64,000 nucleotides of DNA from Muscardinus avellanarius (Eukaryota; Chordata; Mammalia; Rodentia; Gliridae): positions 180,421,634 through 180,485,633 of the forward strand of contig OY726558.1 in NCBI GenBank assembly GCA_963383645.1, in the 5' to 3' direction. Shown in pieces: positions 54,690 through 64,000 of this stretch. Every line of letters starts with the position of its first letter. The stretch's first letter is position 1. Position numbers and translations under genes: made by a program. The notes beneath the pieces are model-generated. The model saw only the letters and a list, made by a program, of their open reading frames with translations, did not search any database and was not told where the DNA came from.

Positions 54690-56238
54690 CTCAGGAAGAG
54701 AGCAGTTTATTATATGCCTAAGTGCATGAGGTATATAGAAGGGGCATATAGTATAAGTCAAAATGTCAAAGCCATAAAAACTGAGTGTGAAATATAACTC
54801 ATTTTATTGAGGCACTGAAAACTAATATGATATAAAGTCCAAAAAAGGCCTAAAATATACATCACAGTTGTCTACTCAAAAAGAAACATAAAAATTAATG
54901 TTTATAATATCTGGCATCATTGAAAGTTATTACTTTATTTACATATAGATTTAAAATAAAAATTCAGAAGTCATGTTTAATTTCCTTGATAAATAATAAG
55001 ATTTTCCTTTCCATTTAACTTCAATTATAAATATTATAATAGCCAAATGTATGGTCAAATTAAACATATAGATAAACATACATTTAAAATAAACAGTGTA
55101 TAGTTCATTACAATATTAGACCAGGGAATAACCTCTGGGTAGAAAGTCAATGCATGAGAGCAAAATTTATTTCTATAACATAAATACTGAAATAGATTTT
55201 TCAATATGAGAAATTTTTTTATGACTTGGGTACATTTCCATACAGTATCAGAGATTTCTTTAGCTAATAGGGTGTGTCTAAATGGTTTGCTAACTCCTTT
55301 GGTGTGTCAATTTCAAGGATTGTGTACCAAGACAATTTACACCTAGATTAAAGGATCTCATATTTTTCTCTGAGGGATTTTTATGAAATTAAAAGGGACC
55401 ATCATTTCCACTCTGTAAATAGAGTTGTGAAATACTTTCTCTATATTACCCATATGCATCTCAAAAAAGTTAACTCCTCAGAGTTGACAGACACTGCCAT
55501 TATGTCAAATATTTTGCAGGGAAAGTTTTTGCAAAATGCTTGCACAATTTTGTATTAATTTGAAAAGGCCCTGCTTGTTTTATTAACTCTATTCTTTTAT
55601 AAGGATTCTAATTAGATGTGTCTTATCTCACTAGGTTTAACTGTGATGAATTCCTGCCTCAAAATTAATCTTTTATTTCAAATTTATTCTTATTTTCTTT
55701 TTAAATTGTACTTTTACTTCCTAGATTGAGAAACATTCTAATTAGGGCACTACCCTAAATAAAACAGGTACTTCTTGTTCAATAAATACAATAAATACAT
55801 ATGTGTAAGTTTTAAATGAACAAGAAAATTATTGTTTTAAATTTTTGGATAATTGTTAAATAATTCTGGACAAGCTACTGGCAGAAAGTTATCATATATC
55901 TACATATTCACTTATAAGACAATAAAATTTATCTTGGGACATGGAAAGTGATTTATCAAAAATACATGACCTAGATATTCTTAAAAGATTATAAACTTTT
56001 ATGGAAATGATAAAAAATTGCAACAATAGCTCCATTTCTTGTGCCCAAATCATTTCTCATTGTACTTTCTATAGTCTTAAGTTTTAATGGTGCTCTGTAC
56101 ATAATGATCATTTCTGTCATAAAGACTTAATCTAATTATTACTTATAAATATTGTGAATGGAGCAACTAATGTCTTTTCCTGCTAGATAAAATGTAAAAT
56201 ATTATATATTATCAGTAATATTATTTTTTTTATTTTGA
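54690..56238. other. Single-copy AT-rich DNA
   Basis: No repeat or gene recognised. Confidence 0.6.
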
Positions 56239-56239
56239 A

Positions 56240-56458
56240 GGGTTTTTTGTTTGTTTCTTTGATACTGGGGATGGAATCCAAGGTCATTCTGCCTCTGAGC
56301 TACATCCTCAGCCCTATTTTATTTTATACTTTGAATCAGGGTCTCACTAAGTTGTGGAGGACCTTGCTATATTGCTGAGTAGCAAAAAACTGTGATACTC
56401 CTTCCTCAGCCTCCAAAGTACTGGCATTACAAACATATACCACCATGCTTGTCTTGAT
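56240..56458 (-). mobile_element. B1-dID-type SINE
   Basis: GATACTGGGGATGGAATCCA, CTGAGCTACATCCTCAGCCC and, in the B1 half, GTACTGGCATTACAAACATA. Tail (GTTT)n reversed. Confidence 0.86.
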
Positions 56459-56728
56459 ACTTTTTTAAATGATGAAAGTTGTATGTGATAGTTCTGCAGT
56501 TCTTAAATTTATAAGATCAAGGCCTACAAATATTCAATTCATTGGTATTTTATAATTAATAATAATTAAGTGATTACTGCATCATTCAATATAAAACGTA
56601 GCTTTGCATTTATAAGTCTTTTTGTAAGTGGATTTGAAATTTTCTACTAAGTCTGAAGTATTCCAAGACAATTATAACTGAATTGAGCCATTTGACTACT
56701 TGGAAAGAAATAAAAGAATCGCTTTCAT

Positions 56729-57483
56729 CTTCTTGCAAATGACATGATTTTTTTCTTCTTTAGAGCTGAGTAGAATTCTATTGTGTGTATTTCCCATAAT
56801 TTTGCAATCCATTCATCGGTTGATGGAGATCTAGATTGAGTCCATATTTTGGCTATTGTGAATTGTGCTGCTATGAACATGGTATGCATATGTTACTGTA
56901 GTTCTCTGACTTCAACCCCTTTGGAAAGATACCCAGAAGTGGTATAGCTGGATCATATGTTGGATCTATTCCCAGTTTTTTAAGGAATCTTCACACTGAT
57001 CTCCATAGCGGCTGAACTACTTTGCACTCACACCAAGAGTGTAAAAGAGTTCCTCTTTCCCCACAGCCTCACTAGTATTTGTTGTTATTTGATTTCTTTA
57101 TGTTTGCCACTCTGATTGGGGTTACATGGAAAAATCATGTCATTCCCAAGAAGATGGAAAGACCTGAAGAACATTAAGTGAGATCAGCCAAGCACAGAAA
57201 GAGAAGGGACATATGTTTTCTCTAATATGCCCAAACTAGGGAGTATTAGGAATACCGGAAGGACTCCAGATAGAGTCCCTCCTAGAATGGAGGGATAGGA
57301 GACAAAGAAGACTGAGGTTGATTAATGGAGAAGCTACATTAGAATATGTGTAAAAGTATAGTTGCATGGTTAACCTGGACACTCATTGTTGGGAGTGGTG
57401 GAAGGAGAAGTTGGTGGGGAGAGGGCCTCAAACACAGTCTGGATGTATGCCATTTTTAATATGATCCACATAAAAATAAAAAG
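56729..57483 (+). mobile_element. LINE-1 with 5' inversion (twin priming) and target duplication
   Basis: AGAATCGCTTTCAT (56715-56728) and AGAATCACTTTCAT (57484-57497) flank it. 56729 to about 57128 is antisense ORF2 (GCAATCCATTCATCGGTTGA, TTTGGAAAGATACCCAGAAG, GGATCATATG). From about 57129 the strand flips to sense LINE-1 (ATCATGTCATTCCCAAGAAG, GTTAAC, GGGAGAGGGCCTCAAACACA, and tail CACATAAAAATAAAAAG). Inversion between one pair of duplications is diagnostic of twin priming. Confidence 0.93.
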
Positions 57484-57499
57484 AGAATCACTTTCATTA

Positions 57500-59872
57500 A
57501 ACATAGGTATAGTGTTTAGTAATTATTAAATTATTAACATCAGAATTATTAGTTAATACCAAGAGTAGTCAATTTTTTACTTCAAATGTTTAGATATTTT
57601 AAACTTTTGGGGCCATACGGTCTCTAAACAAAGTACTCATCTATGTAGCTGTCTATAAATAGTATAGAAAAAACCGAATGCTTCTGCATCCAAATAAACT
57701 CACTTTTTTTAGCATAAGCCCAAAGTGGACAGTTAGGCCTTAGTATATTAGCATCTAGTTTATAAGATTTGCAGAGTAAAATATATATTCTGTTTTCTGC
57801 TATCCATCACCTGCTTGTTGTTACTACCTTTACTGAATATGTTTAAAACTGAGTTTCTATTTTTGTTCCATTTTCTATGTTTACCACCATGTTCATAGTC
57901 CTCCAGGCAAAAATTTTAGATGTTTCTGGACCTGGTTTCTATCCTTGACATTGCTTAATCAGTTAAATGTTTCTTTAGGTTATAGTTCCACAGAATCTCA
58001 TTTCATTCTTCCATTTGCTATTCATGTTGTTATTCTAACTTAATAATAATTCATATTCTTGCTTTGAGTATTGAAAGATTGTAAACTGATTTCTCTCTAA
58101 AATGATCTCACTCTGAAATATATTCATTCATACTATTAAGATAGTTTGTACACTGATACAACTCTAAATGACAATACTGCTTCTCTCTTGTACCATCTCG
58201 AGTAATGCATTTAACCATTCATCCTACTAAATTGTTCTTATTTTAGTCAGAAATGCCAATGGAGGGAAATAGTTGTCAATATCCTCTTCTCATAGAGCTT
58301 GATTATTTGGTGGTATTTGACAAAGCACATAGTCACTTCTTAAAATATGTCCTTCACTTGTCTTTCAGAACTTTGATCTTCCTTAGATTTTTCTCCTGTG
58401 GCACTGGCTAATATTGATATGCCTGAAGAGAGACTTTTCCTGTTGAATAAAAATCAACACCTGTTTTTTCATGCTATGGAAGTGTTAGGACAATTTTTCC
58501 TTTAAAAGTGGTATTGCCCATTTCCATATTCAAAGTTACTAAAGGTTAAATTTTGTTGTTGTTGAAAAAGGGATGGGTTTTAATATCAGTGAATTATTTC
58601 ATGGACTTTTAATTTAGTCTGGATTATTACTATTATAAAATAAAAAGTTGTTATTACAATGGTAGTAAAACATTTTCTCCATGGTAATTATTTATCACAG
58701 ATAAGAAACATTACAGTTGTTTTTTTAAAACAGCATGATTTTTCCTGAAAGTTAATAATTTATCCCATTTTGCTAAAAGGGTATTCGATTCCAAAGCATT
58801 ATAATACAAATAAAAAAATATAAAAGAACATATATTGCCATAAAAACATAGTACTTTTCACTAAAATAAAAATGATATTTCTCAAATTGAAACTTTGAAC
58901 TTTAAAGAAAACTGGTAACATAATATTAATAAACTTTTTTTATTATTAATCATTCAGGCTCTTATGTAAGTGTGGTGTGCCTTGTTTAAATTTAGAAAAC
59001 AATTTTGGCAAACATTGTAAAATATTTTAATAAAATTTAAAATATGCATTTATAGTAAAGAAATTAACATTCCTTTAAAATGTAGAATATGTTCATTAGT
59101 TCAGCAGTTTGAAAATAAGCCAAATAAAATGATTCATAGATAATTTACAATGACTGCTAAAAATTATTTCCACATTTGATCTATCTTACTTTCCCTATAT
59201 ACAGAATGACCTTGAGATTTGCTTTGAAACCAATGAATATGATAGAATCTGAATAACTCAAATTGTGTATAGATATTAAATGACATACCACTTTTTCTAT
59301 TGAAAGCAAGAAGCATCATATAAAGGCCCAGAATATCAAGCATGAAAGACCATAAAAAAAAGAGAAATATCTGGTCTACATCTGAAATTGAGTTGCTAAA
59401 CATTTGAGAGAATTTTTGGATTATTTTAACCTAATTGAGATTCCAAAGGAATTGAAACAACCTAGTTGAGCCTAGGAGAGATACTACACAATCAACTAGA
59501 ACAATCAGTCAGCTTTACCCAGTGTAAATATGATAAATAAGTAAATCTTAATAATTAAGTACTAGCCTTGTGGCAGTTTGTTTTACAACAATATCTTCCA
59601 TAATGGAATTGACAACTGAAAGAAATGAGTGTCATTCCTGGAGGACTCCTCTGAACCTTTATCTTCCAAATGATGTTTTGACTCTTAGAATGGGATATTT
59701 TCAGCAAAACCTTGTAAATTTGGAATAAATTATCTAGCAGGTTAAAAAACTTCAATATTTATTTTCTACATAACCATAAGTTTTAAAGCTGTATTATCCA
59801 ATATGACTATAATTTTAACCACAGATATAATTTAAATTTTCTGCTATCTATATTTTAGAAGTATAAATAGTT
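57500..59872. other. Single-copy AT-rich DNA
   Basis: About 2.4 kb without recognised repeats or genes. The 79-codon and 66-codon minus frames near 59.2 and 59.6 kb have no recognisable features. Confidence 0.6.
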
Positions 59873-59875
59873 AAA

Positions 59876-60082
59876 GCCAGGTGTGGTTGTGCATCCCTGT
59901 AATCCCAGTACTTGGTAGGCCGAGACAAGAGGACCTATTCAAGGCCAGCCTTAGCTACATAGTGAAACTCTCCATAACTTAACAAGACTCTGTTTCAAAA
60001 AACAAAAAAACAAAAACTAACTGAGGTATAGTTCGGAGGCGGAATGTCTCTGGGTTCTATCCCCTGTACCAATAAAAAAAGA
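59876..60082 (+). mobile_element. B1-dID-type SINE
   Basis: GCCAGGTGTGGTTGTGCATC start, GGCCGAGACAAGAGGACC, linker TTTCAAAAAACAAAAAAACA, ID half GGTATAGTTCGGAGGCGGAA and CTGGGTTCTATCCCC. Confidence 0.88.
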
Positions 60083-60094
60083 AGTAGGAATGGT

Positions 60095-60660
60095 TAAAAT
60101 TCGTTTTAAGAATATATTCTATTTAATATAAAATCAGAAATATAATTTGTCTAACAAATTGTTTTACAAATATTTTTTCAATAAGTATTAGACAGGAACA
60201 TATTGATGAGGTACTTTGCACTTTTCAACTTAATTGTTCATATTCAATGTGTATTTTTTGCTTATATTTGACTTCATTTCAGAACAGCTACATTTTAAGC
60301 GTTCACATTACAATGACTAGTGGATACTATAATGAACAATACAAGTCTAAACTATCTTTTTTTAATCAATCTGTCAATTTTAAGAAAATCTTGTCTTTGA
60401 ACCTATTATTTTATGCATCCATGAATCTCTAAAAATACTTTTGTTATCCATGCAAAATATATCTATAAATATTATGTATTCTGTTTTCTTCTTAGAATTC
60501 ATTAAACTTTTTGATACCCATTTCATTTTTTTCTTTTCTAAAAACATCTTAAGCCTCCTCAAACTGTGTTGTTTTTGTTTGATGCATTTTTTACACATAA
60601 ACATATTCAAACTTCTACCTATTATTTTTCCTCTTATGTCTCCCACCACACTTTTATTTT
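60095..60660. other. Single-copy AT-rich DNA
   Basis: Opposite-strand open frames at 60380-60649 and 60441-60800 overlap each other and run into a SINE. Neither resembles a protein. Confidence 0.55.
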
Positions 60661-60667
60661 CAAATGT

Positions 60668-60877
60668 CCTTTTTTTTGGTTCTGGGGATGGAATCCAGGG
60701 GCATTCTACCTCTGAGCTATACTCCTATCTTTTTTTTTTTTTATTCTTTATTTTGAAACAGCATCTCACTGAGTTGGAGAGGGCCTCACTAAGTCTCTGA
60801 GGCTGTCCACAAACCACAATCTTCATGTTTCAGCCTCCCAAGTCCTGGGATTACAAGCGTGCACCACCACGCTTGGT
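60668..60877 (-). mobile_element. B1-dID-type SINE
   Basis: GGTTCTGGGGATGGAATCCA, CTACCTCTGAGCTATACTCC and GGATTACAAGCGTGCACCAC then CACGCTTGGTT. Confidence 0.9.
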
Positions 60878-60884
60878 TCAAATA

Positions 60885-61285
60885 TCTTATTATTATCAGA
60901 ATATAAATGAGTGAGATAATATCATATATTCTTTGGGAAATATTCCACTAGATGGTAAAATTTTAATTGTACCCTCCCTTGAGATATTAACACTGTTGTG
61001 GTAGGCAAGGAAGAGGTTGGGCTTACAATAAGATTCCAAAAGAGAAAAAATGTATGCATAGTATTATAATATGCTGATGTGCAAGTAAGTAAGCCAACCT
61101 TCAGAGATAAGACACAGTAGAAACACTGGAGAAAATGGGTATGAGAATCATTTTTTAATTAAACAATATTGGCATCAGTTGTATACTTAAGAGTGAGCTC
61201 TCCAAAATCATCACTGAATTTTGGAGTGAGAAAAGTTCTCATCAAATTACCATATATTTAATCAAGGCTCAAGAATATTTCCATT
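60885..61285. other. Single-copy AT-rich DNA
   Basis: Nothing recognised. Confidence 0.6.
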
Positions 61286-61287
61286 AA

Positions 61288-61499
61288 ATCTGGGCATGGT
61301 GGCACAGGCTTGTAACCTCAGCATTCGGGAGGTTGAGACGGTAGGATTAAGGTTCACAGCCGTCTCTAAGTAGCCTCAGCTACTTAGATTCTTTGCAGTT
61401 CAGTGAGACGCTGTTTCAAAATAAAGAATAAAAATAAGGCTGGGGGTGTAGTTCAGAGGTAGAATGCTCCTGGGTTCCATCCCTAGTACCACAAAAAAG
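61288..61499 (+). mobile_element. B1-dID-type SINE
   Basis: TCTGGGCATGGTGGCACAGG, linker AAAATAAAGAATAAAAATAA, GGCTGGGGGTGTAGTTCAGA and GGGTTCCATCCCTAGTACC. It contains a small internal duplication around TAAGTAGCCTCAGCTACTTA. Confidence 0.88.
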
Positions 61500-61504
61500 A
61501 ATAT

Positions 61505-62230
61505 GCCAACTAAATAAAAATATGATTCCTAGTATGCTTTGAAAAAAAAATCTATACATATAGTGTTTAAAATATGCACTATGCACAAAGCTATCTACTC
61601 AACTATCTTAAACTTTTTTATTTCAAAAACACTTAAGATAACTATTTTAATCTAGAAGGAAGAACAGAAATCTCTGAAAAAATATTTTTGTATATTTTTG
61701 TGTTGTGTTGACTATTTTACCAAATTCCTTTTCTGTGCTGCTGGTGATAGACAGCTGTGTCCATTTTAGGGCATGAGAATTATTTTGAAAGACCATGTGT
61801 AATCATTTATTGTGTTAGGTATCTACATTGTTTGTGACTCAAAATAATAATGATGACAATAATTATTATTTTCATGTAAATGTTCTAGCATTTAATTTAC
61901 ATATGGTATGTCTCTCTCTTTTAGTGCTTGAATTTTATCTAATTATAGGGATTATGATCAGCTGGCTCCTGTCAATGACAATTTTCTCAAAATTGACTCT
62001 ATTATCCAAACCTCTATATATGTTGGTTTTTGTCTCCTGCATGCATTTTATCAGGGTCATTTGTGAAAAATAATAATAATTTCAAAATTAATACTAAATA
62101 ATTTGAATTTGTCAGCAAATACAAATGATTACATTATGTATATTTTGTACTTTGATGTGGGGTCACTTAGAACTGAACACCAACACAAAAATTTGTGAAA
62201 ATATTCAAATAATTTAAAATAATGTTGCAA
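61505..62230. other. Single-copy AT-rich DNA
   Basis: The 81-codon plus frame at 61828-62073 is rich in Leu/Phe/Ile with no recognisable motif. A chance frame is likely. Confidence 0.55.
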
Positions 62231-62235
62231 GTATT

Positions 62236-62812
62236 AATCAAGGTTCTCTATCAAAACAAAACCAGTAATGTGTGTGTGTGTATTATAAGGTATAATAAGA
62301 TATTATGTCTTAAGATAAAATGATGTATATATGCATTAGAAGAAATTAATTCACACAGTAATGGAAGCTGACAAGTCTTAACGCCTGCAGGGTAAGCTGG
62401 CAATTTAGAGACTCAGGAGAGGTAATAGTGTATTTTCTGTCCAAATCTAAAGGCCTTAAAACCAGGATAGCGAACTGTATAGTTCCTACTCAAAGGTTGT
62501 CATTTTGATAGCCTTGAAGTGCCAATGTTTCTATTTGACTTTGAAGTCAGAAAACAGTCAATGTTTTAGTTTGAAGGCAACTGGACAGGAGAATTCTCTC
62601 CTATGTGGAGGAGAGTCAACTGTTTTGTAGCATTAAGGCTTTTTCTTGATTGGAGAAGGTCTACTCACATTAGTGATGACAATATGCACTTCTTATTCTA
62701 CCAATTGAATGTTAATTTCATCCACAATCAACCTCACAGAAATACTCAAAATAATGTCTGACAATATCTGGGTACTTGATGGCTCAGTCAATTTGGCACA
62801 TAAATCACCATG
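62236..62812 (-). mobile_element. MLT2-like ERVL LTR, old
   Basis: The plus strand begins GGTTCTCTATCAAAACAAAA and ends GGTACTTGATGGCTCAGTCA with ATTTGGCACATAAA, the antisense of a GTCAACTTGAC...TTCTCTGGAGAAC layout like that at 31.4-31.8 kb. Middle landmarks include ATTCACACAGTAATGGAAGC and GAGACTCAGGAGAGGTAATA. Strongly diverged. Confidence 0.55.
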
Positions 62813-63014
62813 CTGCTTTTGAAGTTAATACTAAAAATGGAATATAGTCGTGATGAGTTAAGGAAGAAAATCTTGTTGTATGCCCTATAAGCAGCTGCCA
62901 AGTTACAGAGAGATAAAGAGATAGACTGAAAGATGAATATTCTATTATACAATACTGCTATTAAAGCCTAGCATATAACTTTTTGCCTGTTGTAAATTAT
63001 CCCATTATTTATTT

Positions 63015-63218
63015 CTTGAGGTACTGAATATTGTACCCAGGGGAATTCTGCCTCTGAGTTGTACCCCTAACCCTATTATTCATTATTTTGAAACAAGCTC
63101 TCGCTAAGTTGCAGAGGGCCTCACTAAGTAGCTGAGGCGGTCCCTGAACCTTGAATCCTCCTGTCTCGGCCTCAGTAGTACTGGAATTATAAATGTGTAC
63201 CAACATGCCAGGTTTATC
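63015..63218 (-). mobile_element. B1-dID-type SINE
   Basis: TATTGTACCCAGGGGAATTC, CTGAGTTGTACCCCTAACCC, then GGAATTATAAATGTGTACCA and CATGCCAGGTTT. Confidence 0.86.
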
Positions 63219-63472
63219 TGGTATATTTTTGGTAAACTATTACACCAAATCAGGTTAAGTTTCTTATATTGCACTTGGGCACTCCTATGTTCATATTCTG
63301 TTGGGAGACAGTCAATAATGGACATGATACCTGCTTGATGCTACCAAAAAATAACAGTAGAATGAGAAGGCACAGAAGGTCCATGCTTTTCTTAGACCTA
63401 TGTAATTGCTCTCAATGTCACATCAACACCCAAATGTAAATGCAGTTTTGCTTAGGGATTTTGTGTTTTTAT

Positions 63473-63722
63473 TTATTTGTCTACTTATTTATTTATTTAT
63501 TTATTTATGAGTATGTGGTGGGTGGTGCTGGATATTGAACCTAATGATGTTCAACTTTTAAGTTATACCCACAGTTCTTTTTTATATTTATTTATTTATT
63601 TATTTATTATTTTGAAACAAGTTCTTCTCTTTAATTTGCCATGGCTGACTTCAGACCTGCAATCCTCTTGTCTTAGCCTCCCAACTACTGGGATTATAGG
63701 TGTGTGCCACTCTGCCATGCTA
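63473..63722 (-). mobile_element. B1-dID-type SINE with (TTTA)n runs
   Basis: A (TTTA)n run at 63473-63508 forms the reverse tail and a second one at 63583-63610 sits in the linker. Between and after them are GGATATTGAACCTAATGATG and CCAACTACTGGGATTATAGG then TGTGTGCCACTCTGCCATGC. Diverged and old. Confidence 0.8.
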
Positions 63723-64000
63723 AAATAAGGTTTTTAAGTTCTTTTTAAATCAATGTTAGCAGTTGAGTTAAAGATACAATTACTGATGAAGAAAACACAG
63801 GCCCAGCTAGCTGCTCAGGCTGGAATATGAGGTGCTTGGTAAGGTGGTGTGCATGGCCCATCTCTGGATTCTGTTTCTATTGGATTCTCCAAATTATAGG
63901 CAGACTGATTTTCCCAGAGCAATATAGTTTGTTCCTTGTCTATTTAAAGTCACTTGGAAGTACATAACATTGCTGGGGCATCTGAATGACCATTAGGAAG

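Overview
This 64 kb window is nuclear DNA from a mammal, and its repeats point to a rodent. It is AT-rich, has no compact coding regions and is crowded with short interspersed repeats. The SINEs are about 200 bp dimers: an Alu/B1-like 5' half (GGTGGCACATGCTTGTAATCC-type start) followed by an ID/tRNA-like 3' half (CTGGGAGTGTAGC ... GGTTCCACCC). This is the B1-dID architecture known from squirrels, dormice, beavers and relatives. The species cannot be fixed from the sequence alone. No complete protein-coding gene was recognised, and almost every open frame lies in a repeat or is a chance frame. The window is best read as intergenic DNA or the inside of a very large intron.

Layout. 1-325 is the antisense of LINE-1 ORF2, cut by the window edge. 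2090-2620 is a GC/CpG-rich island with good splice-donor motifs, a possible promoter or first exon. 3-18 kb holds SINEs, several 3' fragments of LINE-1 on the minus strand (8.49-9.9 kb and 12.47-13.04 kb), old MaLR-type LTRs, and at 16299-16511 a 213 bp open segment framed by consensus splice sites that could be an exon. 18534-21043 is the most striking object: a young, CpG-rich, IAP/betaretrovirus-like endogenous retrovirus on the minus strand, with 6 bp target duplications (GGTAAC), LTRs with TGT...ACA ends, a polypurine tract and a primer binding site. Its interior is reduced to a tandemly repeated leader and a broken env transmembrane-subunit remnant. It sits in an older MaLR LTR.

21-44 kb is mostly unique AT-rich DNA with SINEs, a clean LINE-1 3' insertion at 33280-34008 with a 16 bp target duplication and an open ORF2 C-terminus, a 23 bp perfect inverted repeat near 32.5 kb, and a small structured retrocopy at 43536-43648. 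44-64 kb continues the same pattern, with long single-copy stretches (47.7-51.9 kb and 57.5-59.9 kb), an MLT1 LTR interrupted by a second MaLR LTR (51.9-52.7 kb), a twin-primed inverted LINE-1 with target duplications (56729-57483), nested SINEs (53.0-53.5 kb) and an MLT2-like LTR near 62.5 kb.

No genes here act together in a pathway. The biology visible is retrotransposition: LINE-1 supplies the machinery that mobilises the SINEs and the retrocopy, and a separate LTR-retrovirus lineage has recently placed a non-autonomous copy. Repeat family names come from memory of consensus features and were not checked against a library.
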